Numbered from the stretch's first letter, positions 8,789 through 19,175 are shown. The stretch: 64,000 nt of DNA from Palleniella intestinalis (GCF_013166595.1 NZ_JABKKG010000002.1:62001-126000); one strand, 5' to 3'. The notes: a model not told the origin generated them from the sequence alone. Made by a program: numbers and translations.

Positions 8789-10456
8789 TTACTTCTCTGT
8801 GTCCTTTGGGACGATATACCTTTCACCTGTCTGCTTTGCAATAGCCTTGCGTACAGACTCGGTATAGCCGGGACGCTTCACCGTGGCTCCGATACCATGA
8901 GGAGTAAGCTCAAACTTTCCGTCCTTTTCCGGCTTTACTGCCATGTCATTGTATTTGACAATAAGGTATACGGCAAGTTCACGCCATTGGCGCAACATGT
9001 CTTGCGCTTCACGCACACTGTAATCATTAAGATACTTTTCACATGCCTGCTCGCCTTTCTCTGCAAGGATTCTCTGTGCTTCATCCTCTATAGCTTTCTG
9101 CTGGGAGAAATATTTATTATCAAGACGGTCACGCAGTTCTTTGAGAGAAGGGAACATCATGGAGTAGCGAGGATAAACCATATTGCTCACCCAGTTGCAT
9201 ACCCAATAGGCATTGTCCATAGAGAAATGCAGTGCATCGGCACCCGGAGTGTTGTAACATTCAGGCTGTACCGTCATGGAGCAATAGCAGGGAGTGAACG
9301 CAACCATATTCGCATCGTCATTGCCGAACCACAAAATGCCGCCAATCTGGCGCGGAAGCCAGGATCGCATCTGTGCAATAAAGGTGAAACCAGACTGCTG
9401 TGTGGAAATCGGACGCTCATTAAAATACTCCACACCATCAACCTTGAAAGACAAAGGTGTAGGACGGTAAGGAGCTGCATACAATCCCTGTCCCGGGTCA
9501 TTGTCGCAGTCAAGACGCAGTGGTGTGCTTTCGTAATGGTCGCGCATTGACGCTTCAAGGTCTTCAACGCCAAGTTTCTGCTTCGCCTTTATCCATAACG
9601 GCATGGGGGTTGCATCCTTATCCTTGCCGAGAGCCCAAGGAAGATATTCGTCGAAACCACCTTCTGCCCAACGGTTGAAGAAGGACCAGACACGTGCATC
9701 ACAATATCTGCGACCGCCGAAATCAGCCGGAGCATAGGCGTCTGCCCATGAGAACTCACTGTCTTTACCTGAGAACCATCCCTTCTCGCGTGCGAATTTC
9801 ACGACATCTTTTGAATACATAACATTCTTTTTGTCCTTCATGTCGAACCGACGGATACGGCTCTGGTTGGCATGTGCACAGATAGCATCGTCAGGAATGC
9901 GCTGGGCAACCCATACAACACCCTTGGAACCCGGTCCCTTGCCTTGCATTTCCATAATCCAAGCCTCATTAGGGTCACATATTGTAAATGTCTCACCCTC
10001 TGAATTGAAGCCATATTTCTCAACAAGAGAGGTCATGACCTTTATCGCCTCGCGTGCTGTCTTGGAACGCTGAAGACCTATGTATATAAGGGAACCGTAG
10101 TCAATCAGACCGGTAGAGTCGCACATTTCCTCACGTCCTCCATAAGTTGTCTCGGCAATGGTCACCTGCCATTCGTTGATGTTTCCTATTACATTGTATG
10201 TCTCCGGAGCTTCAGGTATCTCACCCCAGTACTTGTTTGTGTCCCAGTCGTATATCTTCCTCATCTCTCCAGGCTTATGCTTGCCGGCAGGATAATGGCA
10301 GAGTCCGATGAACATTCCATAGGAATCTGCAGAATAGCTGCATAGCACAGAACCGTCCTTGGAGGCTTTCTTGCCAACGATAAGATTAGTACACGAGAAT
10401 GAAGAGACAGAGGACACTGTCAATAGTGTCAATAAGATTATGTATTTTTTCATCAT
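8789..10456 (-). CDS. C69 family dipeptidase
   Basis: A 555-residue peptidase of family C69 (dipeptidase A type), an N-terminal nucleophile hydrolase. The leader (MMKKYIILLTLLTVSSVSSFS) is followed directly by Cys22 in SCTNLIVGKKASKDGSVL; in this family the Cys becomes the N-terminal nucleophile after the leader is removed. Other family marks are NEWQVTIAETTYGGRE, DPNEAWIMEM and CAHANQSRIR. It probably acts in the periplasm on short peptides. Either of the two adjacent Met codons could start it. It lies between rprX and a small barrel gene on the same strand. Confidence 0.92.
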   Translation of the reverse strand: MMKKYIILLTLLTVSSVSSFSCTNLIVGKKASKDGSVLCSYSADSYGMFIGLCHYPAGKHKPGEMRKIYDWDTNKYWGEIPEAPETYNVIGNINEWQVTIAETTYGGREEMCDSTGLIDYGSLIYIGLQRSKTAREAIKVMTSLVEKYGFNSEGETFTICDPNEAWIMEMQGKGPGSKGVVWVAQRIPDDAICAHANQSRIRRFDMKDKKNVMYSKDVVKFAREKGWFSGKDSEFSWADAYAPADFGGRRYCDARVWSFFNRWAEGGFDEYLPWALGKDKDATPMPLWIKAKQKLGVEDLEASMRDHYESTPLRLDCDNDPGQGLYAAPYRPTPLSFKVDGVEYFNERPISTQQSGFTFIAQMRSWLPRQIGGILWFGNDDANMVAFTPCYCSMTVQPECYNTPGADALHFSMDNAYWVCNWVSNMVYPRYSMMFPSLKELRDRLDNKYFSQQKAIEDEAQRILAEKGEQACEKYLNDYSVREAQDMLRQWRELAVYLIVKYNDMAVKPEKDGKFELTPHGIGATVKRPGYTESVRKAIAKQTGERYIVPKDTEK

Positions 10457-10470
10457 TATAGAAAATTAAA

Positions 10471-10500
10471 GGCATAGAAAAACCTATATTTCCCTATGCC
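10471..10500 (-). terminator. weak hairpin after small barrel gene
   Basis: GGCATAG (10471-10477) pairs with CTATGCC (10494-10500); on the minus strand TTTAATTTTC follows. It may end the barrel transcript or only slow polymerase before the dipeptidase. Confidence 0.45.
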
Positions 10501-10512
10501 TGTATGTATTGT

Positions 10513-10998
10513 TTAGAAATAGAATCCCAGACCTACACGTGCTCCTATTGTAGAGAATTTGCCATGGTCTTTGAATGATTGGTCATAGTAAATCGCGGGT
10601 TCGATTGTGACATTTTTGTTCACAAAGAAAGCATAACCAATCTCGATTTCGGGAACAAGGTCATTATAGTTGTGTGCATGCTTATATTGTGCGTTCAGAC
10701 CCAAATACAACCCGTTCTGGATAATATAGTATCTTGCCCCAACGCCTAAGGAAAGGACGGTATTGTCGGACGACTCCTTTGTCTGTGTGGAGAGTCCCGC
10801 TTTAGCAAGAACCATCCAGTTGTCAACAATGAAGTAACCTGCTTGTGCCGAGACACCGAATTTCAAGCCACTTGCACCATTGTAACTCACACCAAGACCA
10901 TCCAATGAAGCGTTGGTATAGAATTTTCCTTCTTCAAACTGTGCACTTGCTGTGAGTGCCATTGCCAGTGCTACAAGCACCATACAGATTTTTTTCAT
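10513..10998 (-). CDS. small outer membrane beta-barrel protein
   Basis: A 161-residue protein with a cleavable signal peptide (MKKICMVLVALAMALTASAQ) and alternating hydrophobic strands that end in an aromatic residue (LGFYF), the usual sign of a barrel inserted by BAM. Strands such as LKFGVSAQAGYFIVDNWMVL and VTIEPAIYYDQSF suggest about eight strands, an OmpX/OmpW-like size. The role is unknown. Fifty-six bases separate it from the downstream dipeptidase gene. Confidence 0.82.
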   Translation of the reverse strand: MKKICMVLVALAMALTASAQFEEGKFYTNASLDGLGVSYNGASGLKFGVSAQAGYFIVDNWMVLAKAGLSTQTKESSDNTVLSLGVGARYYIIQNGLYLGLNAQYKHAHNYNDLVPEIEIGYAFFVNKNVTIEPAIYYDQSFKDHGKFSTIGARVGLGFYF

Positions 10999-11045
10999 AA
11001 CTTTAAGTTTATAATGAATACTTATAACTTCCTGAATAAAACATG

Positions 11046-12584
11046 TCAGTCATTATTACAAGATGTAACGTTCTTGTTCCTCCAACGCAGGAAAGCGACA
11101 AGAGAAAAAAGTCCCGCAAGCCCGCCTATAAGATATGATGCTTCAGCATTCAGCCCTATTGCCTGTTTGGAGATGAACAGGAATGTCGTGCATACTACTG
11201 TCATGAACACCGCCGGAACAAGACTTATAAGGCAGTTCTTTCCTTTCATCGTTAGATACACGGTAATGGCCCATAGTGTGAACACTGACAATGTCTGGTT
11301 TGCCCAACCGAAATATTTCCATATAATGTTGAATCCGTCCTTGTTCTCCATCTGCCATACAAGAAGGGCTATGGTAAGAATGAACATCGGAATGCATATA
11401 TACAGACGCTTCATCACAGGTTTCTGGTCCATACGGAGAAACTCCGCGATAATCAATCGTGCAGAACGGAGTGCCGTATCACCACTTGTTATCGGCGCTG
11501 CAACCACACCAAGGACAGCAAGGATGCCGCCTGCCGCACCCAGCCAGCTATTGCACATTATCATTACCACCTCTGCCGCATTGCCGAATATCTGAGTAAT
11601 GTTTGATCCTTCCTGCAACTGGCGTTCAACAACGGCTATCTGTTCCAGAGCTGTAGCAGCAAGAACATCACGCCATCCGTCAGCATAGAAGAAATAGCTT
11701 GCCACCGTTGCCCATACCAAAGCGATGATTCCCTCGGTAATCATTGCACCATAGAATATCGGACGGCACATCTTCTCAGACTTCACACACCGTGCCATGA
11801 GTGGTGTCTGTGTGGCATGGAAACCGCTTATGGCACCACAGGCAATAGTGATGAACAGAGCCGGGAACAATGGATCCGGGTCTTTTATGCCAAGTCTTTC
11901 AACACCCATGTTGCCAAGACCGTCCCATATTTCAGGCAATGCCGGAAAATGTACAAACAGCATAATCATCAGTCCTATAGCCATGAATATCAATGCAATG
12001 GCAAAGATTGGATAAATCTTGCCTATAATCTTATCCACCGGCATCATTGTGGCAATGACATAGTATGTGAATATCACAACTATCCACAGCAGAAGATTAT
12101 CAAATGCACCGTCATACACATCTCTACAAAGAGTGGCAAGCAGTGAAGCCGGACTGAGAACGAACACCGCACCTACCATAATCAGAAGCAGGACAGAGAA
12201 AACAAGCATCACACGCTTTGCTTTTTGTCCAAGATAAAGCCCTATTATCTCAGGGAGACTGCATCCGCCATTGCGCATTGACATCATGCCTGACAGATAA
12301 TCGTGCATTGCACCGGCAAAAATACAGCCGAAAACAATCCACAGATAGGCGGCAGGACCATACCATATTCCCATTATCGCTCCGAAAATAGGACCTGTAC
12401 CGGCAATGTTCAGGAACTGAATCATGAATATCTTCCATCCCGGCAACACAATGTAATCAACACCATCGGCTTTTGTAACAGCAGGTGTCGGACGGTCATC
12501 CGGACCGAATGTCTTCTCTACAAAACGTCCGTAGACACAGTAGCCGATGACAAGAAGCAATAAACTGAGAATGAATGTTAGCAT
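11046..12584 (-). CDS. cstA: CstA family peptide/pyruvate transporter
   Basis: A membrane protein of 512 residues with more than ten hydrophobic spans. CstA proteins import peptides or pyruvate under carbon limitation. Family marks include YGRFVEKTFGPDDRPTPA, NIAGTGPIFGAIMG, GAMHDYLSGMMSMRNGG and SGFHATQTPLMARC. It is shorter than E. coli CstA (about 700), as in many Bacteroidales homologues. The frame can be opened from a TTG at 12614, but the ATG at 12584 starts directly at the first span (MLTFILSLLLLVIGYCVYG) and is preferred. Confidence 0.92.
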   Translation of the reverse strand: MLTFILSLLLLVIGYCVYGRFVEKTFGPDDRPTPAVTKADGVDYIVLPGWKIFMIQFLNIAGTGPIFGAIMGIWYGPAAYLWIVFGCIFAGAMHDYLSGMMSMRNGGCSLPEIIGLYLGQKAKRVMLVFSVLLLIMVGAVFVLSPASLLATLCRDVYDGAFDNLLLWIVVIFTYYVIATMMPVDKIIGKIYPIFAIALIFMAIGLMIMLFVHFPALPEIWDGLGNMGVERLGIKDPDPLFPALFITIACGAISGFHATQTPLMARCVKSEKMCRPIFYGAMITEGIIALVWATVASYFFYADGWRDVLAATALEQIAVVERQLQEGSNITQIFGNAAEVVMIMCNSWLGAAGGILAVLGVVAAPITSGDTALRSARLIIAEFLRMDQKPVMKRLYICIPMFILTIALLVWQMENKDGFNIIWKYFGWANQTLSVFTLWAITVYLTMKGKNCLISLVPAVFMTVVCTTFLFISKQAIGLNAEASYLIGGLAGLFSLVAFLRWRNKNVTSCNND

Positions 12585-12638
12585 AAAAACTGTTCCATGT
12601 CCCTTTCTTCCCAAGCCTCAGCTATGGCAAGAAAGAGT

Positions 12639-12661
12639 GCCGCCCCATAACTCGGGGCGGC
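12639..12661 (-). terminator. serS terminator
   Basis: GCCGCCCC (12639-12646) pairs with GGGGCGGC (12654-12661) over a 7-base loop. On the minus strand ACTCTTTCTT follows. It lies 18 bases beyond the serS stop. Confidence 0.75.
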
Positions 12662-12678
12662 TGTCTATTATCTGTTTG

Positions 12679-13998
12679 TTAGTCAATCATGTCACAACCC
12701 ATATAAGGAACAAGTGCAGCAGGAATCTTTATGCCGTTCTCTGTCTGGTTGTTCTCCAATATGGCGGCAACAATACGTGGAAGAGCGAGTGCCGAACCAT
12801 TAAGTGTATGGCACAACTCGGTCTTCTTTGTCTCCGCATTGCGATAGCGGCACTTCAGACGGTTTGCCTGATATGTGTCGAAATTAGATACGGAAGACAC
12901 CTCCAGCCAACGGTGCTGTGCCTCGGAATAAACCTCAAAGTCATAGCAGATGGCTGATGTGAAAGAAGCGTCACCACCACACAGACGCAGTATGCGGTAT
13001 GGGAGTTCGAGCTTCTTAAGCAGTCCCTCGACATGCTCAAGCATTTCCTTGTGGCTCTCCTTTGAATGCTGTGGAGTATCGATGCGCACAATCTCTATCT
13101 TGGAAAACTCATGCAGACGGTTCAGACCACGCACCTCCTTGCCATAAGAGCCGGCCTCACGGCGGAAACACTGTGTGTATGCGCAGTTCTTTATAGGCAA
13201 ATCCTTCTCGTCAAGGATGACATCACGGTAGATGTTTGTCACAGGAACCTCCGCTGTAGGGATAAGATAGAGGTCATCAAGATTGCAGTGGTACATCTGT
13301 CCTTCCTTGTCAGGAAGCTGTCCTGTGCCATATCCTGAAGCCTGATTGACAACTGTCGGAGGCATAATCTCTGTATATCCGGCCTTTCCGGCTTCGGCAA
13401 GGAAGAAGTTGATGAGCGCACGCTGCAGACGCGCTCCCTTTCCTATATACACAGGGAAGCCCGCACCGGTAATCTTAACACCAAGGTCAAAGTCTATGAG
13501 ATTATACTTCTTTGCGAGATCCCAGTGAGGAAGCTTTGCTTCATCCTTCACAGGATTGCAGTCCCAATTGCCTACTTTGTCCTGTCCGATGACGCACTCT
13601 TTGAGATTGGACTTCACAACCCAGTTGTCCTCTGCACATGTTCCTTCCGGAACTTCGTCATAAGGAACGTTAGGAATTGTGCACAGATGAGCGTTCAATT
13701 CGTCCTGTGCGGCAGCCTTTTTCTGTTCAAGCTCAGCGGCAACAGCCTTCAGCTTTGCAACCTCAGCCTTTGCCTTTTCAGCTTCCTCCTTCATTCCCTG
13801 CTTCATCATCTTGCCAATTTCCGCAGCAAATTTCTTGCTTTCCGCTAATGCAGCATCAAGCTGAGTCTGTGCATCACGGCGCGCTTTGTCTATGTTTATA
13901 GCCTTATCGACAGCCTCTTTGGCACCTTTGAAGTTCTTTTTCTCAAGACCGCTGACCACGCGGTCATACTCCTCTGTTATTTGTTTTAATGTAAGCAT
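12679..13998 (-). CDS. serS: seryl-tRNA synthetase
   Basis: SerRS charges tRNA-Ser with serine. The 439-residue protein has the long antiparallel coiled coil at the N-terminus (about 25-110, rich in Lys, Glu and Ala) that holds the tRNA long arm. The class II catalytic core follows, with motif 2 in CFRREAGSYGKEVRGLNRLHEF and motif 3 in NGSALALPRIVAAILENNQ. The TAEVP segment that contacts serine is present. It is complete and sits between secA and cstA on the same strand, with hairpins on both sides. Confidence 0.97.
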   Translation of the reverse strand: MLTLKQITEEYDRVVSGLEKKNFKGAKEAVDKAINIDKARRDAQTQLDAALAESKKFAAEIGKMMKQGMKEEAEKAKAEVAKLKAVAAELEQKKAAAQDELNAHLCTIPNVPYDEVPEGTCAEDNWVVKSNLKECVIGQDKVGNWDCNPVKDEAKLPHWDLAKKYNLIDFDLGVKITGAGFPVYIGKGARLQRALINFFLAEAGKAGYTEIMPPTVVNQASGYGTGQLPDKEGQMYHCNLDDLYLIPTAEVPVTNIYRDVILDEKDLPIKNCAYTQCFRREAGSYGKEVRGLNRLHEFSKIEIVRIDTPQHSKESHKEMLEHVEGLLKKLELPYRILRLCGGDASFTSAICYDFEVYSEAQHRWLEVSSVSNFDTYQANRLKCRYRNAETKKTELCHTLNGSALALPRIVAAILENNQTENGIKIPAALVPYMGCDMID

Positions 13999-14054
13999 TG
14001 TATTTTATGTTAATCTTTCACACCTTATTTATATGTACCATATTATCTAATCCT

Positions 14055-14091
14055 GATATGCCGGACACCATTCGTCAGGGTCCGGCATATC
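14055..14091 (-). terminator. secA terminator
   Basis: A perfect 12-bp inverted repeat (14055-14066, GATATGCCGGAC, with 14080-14091) directly after the secA stop. The T-run after it on the minus strand is weak. Confidence 0.7.
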
Positions 14092-14093
14092 GG

Positions 14094-17000
14094 TTAAAGT
14101 CCTTTACCGTGGCATTTCTTGAATTTCTTGCCTGAACCGCAAGGACAAAGGTCATTAGGGCGAGGCATCTTGTCACGCACAACAGGAGTATGGTTCACCT
14201 GCTGTTGCTGCTGTACAGCCTGACGCATCTGCTGCTGAGTCTCCGACATCTCGTTCTGTCCCGGATTATCAGCGTCATCCTTTGACTCCTGGAAGCGCTG
14301 CTGCCTCTCCTCAGGTGCAGCCTCACGAACCTCTTCCCTGTTCTGCTCCGGCAGCTGTCCTCTCATCAGGATGGATGCCATACGGTCATTCATGTCATTA
14401 ATCATGTTGTCCCACAACTTCACGCTCTCAAGTTTGAAGACGAGAAGCGGGTCTTTCTGCTCATAGCTTGCATTCTGTGAAGAGTGCTTCAGTTCATCAA
14501 GCTGACGCAGATTCTCTTTCCATGCATCATCGATGATACGGAGCATTGTTGTCTTCTCAAACTGCTTGACGATGGAAGCACACTCTGTCTCGTAAGCCTC
14601 CTTAAGGTCGCAAGGCAACTGATAGACAAATTTGCCGTCAGTGACAGGCACAACGATTCGTGTATAGATATGTCCCTGCTCCTCATACACAGCCTTTATT
14701 GTAGGCCAAGCCTGCTCACGGATGCGTGTTGTCTTACGGTTGAATGACTCCATGGCAGCCTGGAAAGCACGCTCCTCCAGTTCTGCAAACTTTCCTGACT
14801 TCAGTTCATCCTCTGTGAACGGACATTCCATGGCAAGAACCTTAAGGAACTGCTCACGGCAACCAACGTAATCGTTGTTCTCTGTGATAGATACGACACG
14901 ATCCCAGATAAGGTTTGCGATGTCCATTCCTATACGCTCGCCCATAAGAGCATGACGGCGCTTCTCATAGATAACGGTACGCTGCTTGTTCATCACGTCA
15001 TCATATTCCAACAGACGCTTACGTGTTCCGAAATGATTCTCCTCGACCTTCTTCTGCGCACGCTCGATTGCATTGGTAATCATTGAGCTTTCGATACGCT
15101 CACCCTCCTTGAATCCGAGACGGTCCATGACAGATGCGATACGCTCGGAAGCAAAAAGACGCATCAGTTTGTCCTCAAGAGAGACATAGAACACGGAAGA
15201 ACCCGGATCACCCTGACGACCGGCACGACCTCGAAGCTGACGGTCAACACGACGGCTCTCATGGCGTTCCGTACCGATAATTGCCAGACCACCTGCCGCC
15301 TTAACCTCTGCAGAGAGCTTGATGTCGGTACCACGACCTGCCATGTTAGTGGCAATGGTCACCGCACCGAGAAGACGCTCCTCCTGCTTGCCGTCGATAG
15401 TGACAAGTCCCTTTGTCGACTGACCTGCGAGAGCGACAATGTCCGCCTCCTTCTGATGCAGTTTCGCATTAAGCACCTGATGCGGTATGTTGCGCATTTT
15501 GAGCATACGTGAGAGAAGCTCGGATATTTCAACGGATGTAGTACCCACAAGTACCGGGCGTCCTGCCTCACGCATCTCGACAACCTCGTCTATGACTGCA
15601 TTGTATTTCTCACGCGCTGTCTTATAGACACGGTCTTCAAGGTCAAAGCGCGCGATAGGGCGGTTTGTAGGAATCTCCACAACATCCAGTTTGTAGATGT
15701 CCCAGAACTCACCGGCTTCGGTAGACGCTGTACCGGTCATGCCCGCCAGTTTGTGGTACATGCGGAAATAGTTCTGCAAGGTGATTGTGGCGAAAGTCTG
15801 TGTAGCAGCCTCCACTCTCACATGCTCCTTTGCCTCGACAGCCTGATGAAGTCCGTCAGACCAGCGGCGTCCTTCCATGATACGGCCTGTCTGCTCGTCG
15901 ACAATCTTCACTTGTCCGTCTATGACAACATACTCATCATCCTTGTTGAACATGCAGTAAGCCTTAAGGAGCTGCTGCAGTGTGTGCACACGTTCTGACT
16001 GTATGGCATAGTATGCCATCATTGCATCCTTCTTCTCCAAACGCTCCTCCTCAGAGAGATTCTTCTCATTCTCCAGTGCAGAAAGCGCAGAAGTTATGTC
16101 AGGAATGACAAAGAGGTCTTCCTGCTTGACCTCTCCTGCAAGCCATGCTGTACCCTTGTCGGTAAGGTCACAGGAGTTCATCTTCTCGTCAACAACGAAG
16201 AACAGTGGCTCAACAGCCTCAGGCATCCTGCGGTTGTTGTTCTCCATGTAATGCTCTTCGGTCTTCAGCATACCTGCCTTTATACCTTCCTCGGAGAGAT
16301 ATTTGATAAGCGGCTTGTTCTTTGGAAGAGCCTTATAAGAGCGGTACAATGAGAGGAAACCCTCGTCACAGAGCGCATTGCCCTCGTTTTTCTTGCCCTC
16401 CTCAAGAAGTTTTGTGCCTTCAGAGATTTTCGCCTTAGCCTCGGCAAGATACTGTGTGGCAAGCTGACGCTGCACATTCACAAGTCGCTCGACAAGTGGC
16501 TGGTACTCTTCGAACATCTGGTCATCGCCCTTTGGCACAGGACCGGAAATGATAAGCGGAGTACGCGCGTCGTCGATGAGCACGGAGTCGACCTCATCGA
16601 CTATGGCATAGTTGTGGCGGCGCTGCACGAGGTCAGACGGAGAGAGTGCCATATTGTCACGCAGGTAGTCGAAACCGAACTCATTGTTCGTACCGAAAGT
16701 GATGTCAGCGTTATAAGCCTTGCGGCGCTCGTCAGAGTTTGGCTGATGCTTGTCTATACAGTCAACGGAAAGACCATGGAACTCGTAGAGAGGACCCATC
16801 CACTCGGAGTCACGCTTTGCAAGATAATCATTGACAGTGACCACATGCACACCGTTGCCTGTCAGGGCGTTAAGGAACACAGGGAGCGTAGCGACGAGTG
16901 TCTTGCCCTCACCGGTAGCCATCTCGGCAATCTTTCCCTGATGAAGCACTGTACCACCGAAGAGCTGCACATCGTAATGCACCATCTCCCATTTCAGGTC

Positions 17001-17495
17001 GTTTCCGCCCGCTGTCCAATGGTTGTGGTATATAGCCTTGTCACCGTCGATGGTGACAAAGTCGTTAGCCGAATTGGCAGCAAGCTCACGGTCAAAATCT
17101 GTGGCAGTGACGATGGTCTCCTCGTTCTCGGCGAAACGGCGTGCAGTCTCCTTCACAATGGAGAATGCGACAGGCATAACTTCGTTAAGTGCCTCCTCGT
17201 AAAGGTCAAGCACCTCCTTGTCCAGTTTGTCAATCTCGTTGAAGATTGGCTCACGCTCATCAATAGGAGTCTGCTCTATAGACGCCTTCAACTGCTCTAT
17301 CTGTTTCTGCTTCTCCACGCCTTTCTCATGGATAAACAACTGGAGTTCCTTTGTCTTGGCGCGGAGCTGGTCGTTGTCCAGCATCCTGACTTCCTCATAC
17401 GCCACCTTCACCTTCTCGACGTAAGGCTGTATGAGCTTCATATCGCGTGTCGACTTATTACCGAACAGCGACTGCAAAAATTTTGTAAAGTTCAT
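14094..17495 (-). CDS. secA: SecA preprotein translocase ATPase
   Basis: SecA drives protein export through SecYEG. The 1133-residue protein has Walker A (ATGEGKTL, about 192-199), a DEVD box, the helicase-like second ATPase domain ([16 protein letters not shown]), a long Gln-rich linker, and the zinc-binding tail [13 protein letters not shown] that contacts SecB or ribosomes in other bacteria. It is longer than E. coli SecA (901) because of extra segments in the first half, which is usual in Bacteroidota. It has its own promoter and terminator. Confidence 0.98.
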   Translation of the reverse strand: MNFTKFLQSLFGNKSTRDMKLIQPYVEKVKVAYEEVRMLDNDQLRAKTKELQLFIHEKGVEKQKQIEQLKASIEQTPIDEREPIFNEIDKLDKEVLDLYEEALNEVMPVAFSIVKETARRFAENEETIVTATDFDRELAANSANDFVTIDGDKAIYHNHWTAGGNDLKWEMVHYDVQLFGGTVLHQGKIAEMATGEGKTLVATLPVFLNALTGNGVHVVTVNDYLAKRDSEWMGPLYEFHGLSVDCIDKHQPNSDERRKAYNADITFGTNNEFGFDYLRDNMALSPSDLVQRRHNYAIVDEVDSVLIDDARTPLIISGPVPKGDDQMFEEYQPLVERLVNVQRQLATQYLAEAKAKISEGTKLLEEGKKNEGNALCDEGFLSLYRSYKALPKNKPLIKYLSEEGIKAGMLKTEEHYMENNNRRMPEAVEPLFFVVDEKMNSCDLTDKGTAWLAGEVKQEDLFVIPDITSALSALENEKNLSEEERLEKKDAMMAYYAIQSERVHTLQQLLKAYCMFNKDDEYVVIDGQVKIVDEQTGRIMEGRRWSDGLHQAVEAKEHVRVEAATQTFATITLQNYFRMYHKLAGMTGTASTEAGEFWDIYKLDVVEIPTNRPIARFDLEDRVYKTAREKYNAVIDEVVEMREAGRPVLVGTTSVEISELLSRMLKMRNIPHQVLNAKLHQKEADIVALAGQSTKGLVTIDGKQEERLLGAVTIATNMAGRGTDIKLSAEVKAAGGLAIIGTERHESRRVDRQLRGRAGRQGDPGSSVFYVSLEDKLMRLFASERIASVMDRLGFKEGERIESSMITNAIERAQKKVEENHFGTRKRLLEYDDVMNKQRTVIYEKRRHALMGERIGMDIANLIWDRVVSITENNDYVGCREQFLKVLAMECPFTEDELKSGKFAELEERAFQAAMESFNRKTTRIREQAWPTIKAVYEEQGHIYTRIVVPVTDGKFVYQLPCDLKEAYETECASIVKQFEKTTMLRIIDDAWKENLRQLDELKHSSQNASYEQKDPLLVFKLESVKLWDNMINDMNDRMASILMRGQLPEQNREEVREAAPEERQQRFQESKDDADNPGQNEMSETQQQMRQAVQQQQQVNHTPVVRDKMPRPNDLCPCGSGKKFKKCHGKGL

Positions 17496-17568
17496 TTTAT
17501 GTTTTTTGTTTTTATTTCCGTTTCAACTGTTATCTGGCAACATCCATGCCAATATCAACAATTAGGTG

Positions 17569-17599
17569 CAAAGTTAACAAAAAAAATCCAAACGGCAAA
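17569..17599 (-). promoter_or_regulatory. secA promoter
   Basis: Minus-strand TAACTTTG (17569-17576) with TTTG (17596-17599) 19 bases upstream. The leader is about 70 bases. I see no SecM-like arrest peptide in it. Confidence 0.72.
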
Positions 17600-17691
17600 A
17601 ACGTCAAAAAGGCAAGCATACATAATTAAATATATTTAAGTTAGTTTTATCCGCCTCAATGTTATGCCACGGCGTGAAGCATGCCACACGG

Positions 17692-17708
17692 CATGCCAAA
17701 GTGGCATG
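17692..17708. repeat. palindrome CATGCCA-AAG-TGGCATG
   Basis: A perfect 7-bp inverted repeat around AAG in the gap 17496-17927, with further overlapping GCATGCC/GGCATGC pairs just left of it. The centre GCCAAAGTGGC also occurs before dnaK (54131-54145). The rest of this gap holds the secA promoter and a 22-bp-unit array. Confidence 0.5.
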
Positions 17709-17846
17709 TCCCACCGGAAACATCCACCAGAAAACCGCCTCATGACAGTATGCGCAACAAATCCAGCATTCAACAGCAAAACGTAAAGCAAAACACATAT
17801 TTCGCTTTACCTAAAACCTAACGTATGTTAAACAACGACAGATTTA

Positions 17847-17934
17847 GCAAAAGGTTACACTTTACCTTGTAAAAGGTAACGAATTACAAGATCAAAGGTA
17901 ACACTTTGCATGACAAAAGGCAACCTTTCACTTT
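17847..17934 (+). repeat. 22-bp-unit array, locus 2 (4 units)
   Basis: Four exact 22-bp units with cores at 17853 (GGTTAC), 17875 (GGTAAC), 17897 (GGTAAC) and 17919 (GGCAAC). The right-hand unit overlaps the last codons and stop of the lnb gene. The conserved flanking blocks found at other loci are not seen here. Confidence 0.8.
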
Positions 17935-19118
17935 GTCACCCGATACGCCTTCATTTTCATCCCACAACGGACAAGGACCGAAAGCGCAAGGAGACGCACC
18001 GACATGTCTATCCACTGGATGCCGAAACTGTAAACGACAAGCAGGAGGCAGACACAGATTATCTGCACAAGCCACAACCAATGTATCTTTCTTTTGCACC
18101 AGAAACGTATCGCACGCACCGCAAACAGCGGGACAAGCGGATTGAACAAAAGTATCTGTGCATTGAGGCTCACCGTCGGATGTTGCGAGAAAAGCATTGC
18201 CACCATCACAATGCTGCACAACGCCAAGCCGCCCTCCAAAACTGCATCATACAACCACAGGTATTTGCCTGTGCGCCATTCGGCAAAAGAAACGACCAAA
18301 GTCACCACAAGGAGTATGCCGGCACACTGCACAGGGCTCAACGGAAAACCGCCTTCAACAACCTGAACACCGGCTTCAACAACTTCACTTTCATACTTTA
18401 CAAAACGTCTTTTATTACCATGTTTATCAATAATATACGCACTATTTGCGGAAGAAAGCATTGAATGTGGCAGGAATTGATATTCCGACATACTAAGCTC
18501 CTTGTCGGCACCCACACCAAGAAGCATGTCATTGCCAAGTCTCGCCCACTGCCAATCACCGTTCATGTCATGAATCATCGTGCGGAACGTTGTGCCTTTT
18601 GGCACCTCACCGCCATAGACAACCTTGCCGTCGATGCAGGACTCCACGATGTCACGCACACGGGTTGTACAGTTGTCATAGAAATAATTGTAACGATAGA
18701 TCCTGTTTTCGGGCAGCCAATTCTTGTTCAAGGCTGCAAGCACGCGCAGCTTTTCAGAAGCCGTAAGGTTCAGTTCCTGCTGGACGACGCTGCTTCCGTG
18801 ATACATATACTCACGCTTGAACGCTTCAAAAGGGCACACACCCATCTCATAATCCGTAAGACCGAACACGAAACGGAGCACAAAAAACGGTTTGTCGAAA
18901 TTGAACATGCCATAGTTCACGGCAATATCCTCACCCGTCCGGCGGTTCTCGACACGCATTGCAGAATGCCCATAAAGGCTGTACACCTCCTGATGCGGCG
19001 AGCACGTCAGAAGATAGATGTGGACAGAATCCGGTTCCACCCCACCCTGCGCAAATCCTTTCGCAGGGACAAAAAGCAGCAGAAAAGCTGCCACAAAAAT
19101 CGCATATAAATGTTTCAC
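17928..19118 (-). CDS. lnb: probable lipoprotein N-acyltransferase (Lnb/DUF4105)
   Basis: A protein of about 396 residues. It has a signal peptide (KHLYAIFVAAFLLLFVPAKGFAQ), a [11 protein letters not shown] domain with SLYGHSAMRVEN and YNYFYDNCTTRVRD, and then four or more membrane spans in the C-terminal half. The DUF4105 domain has been linked to the Bacteroides lipoprotein N-acyltransferase Lnb, which adds the third acyl chain to lipoproteins; the His and Cys in the two motifs are the likely catalytic residues. That assignment comes from the family, not from the context. The frame runs open to an ATG at 19166, but a -7 element at 19123-19130 would lie inside that version, so the GTG at 19118 is preferred. 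The exact start remains uncertain. Confidence 0.8.
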   Translation of the reverse strand: MKHLYAIFVAAFLLLFVPAKGFAQGGVEPDSVHIYLLTCSPHQEVYSLYGHSAMRVENRRTGEDIAVNYGMFNFDKPFFVLRFVFGLTDYEMGVCPFEAFKREYMYHGSSVVQQELNLTASEKLRVLAALNKNWLPENRIYRYNYFYDNCTTRVRDIVESCIDGKVVYGGEVPKGTTFRTMIHDMNGDWQWARLGNDMLLGVGADKELSMSEYQFLPHSMLSSANSAYIIDKHGNKRRFVKYESEVVEAGVQVVEGGFPLSPVQCAGILLVVTLVVSFAEWRTGKYLWLYDAVLEGGLALCSIVMVAMLFSQHPTVSLNAQILLFNPLVPLFAVRAIRFWCKRKIHWLWLVQIICVCLLLVVYSFGIQWIDMSVRLLALSVLVRCGMKMKAYRVTK

Positions 19119-19122
19119 GATG

Positions 19123-19130
19123 CAAAAATA
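19123..19130 (-). promoter_or_regulatory. -7 element for lnb
   Basis: Minus-strand TATTTTTG matches TAnnTTTG and ends only four bases before the proposed GTG start, which would make the transcript leaderless. It is divergent from the element at 19176-19183. Confidence 0.45.
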
Positions 19131-19175
19131 ACTTATATTTCTTATAAAACGTGCATTTATATCCAAAAAAAATGG

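Noticed and set aside
16614..17639. A 341-codon plus-strand frame opposite secA
   Set aside because: It is the antisense shadow of a highly conserved secA region; its translation shows no known motif and is rich in His, Cys and Leu.
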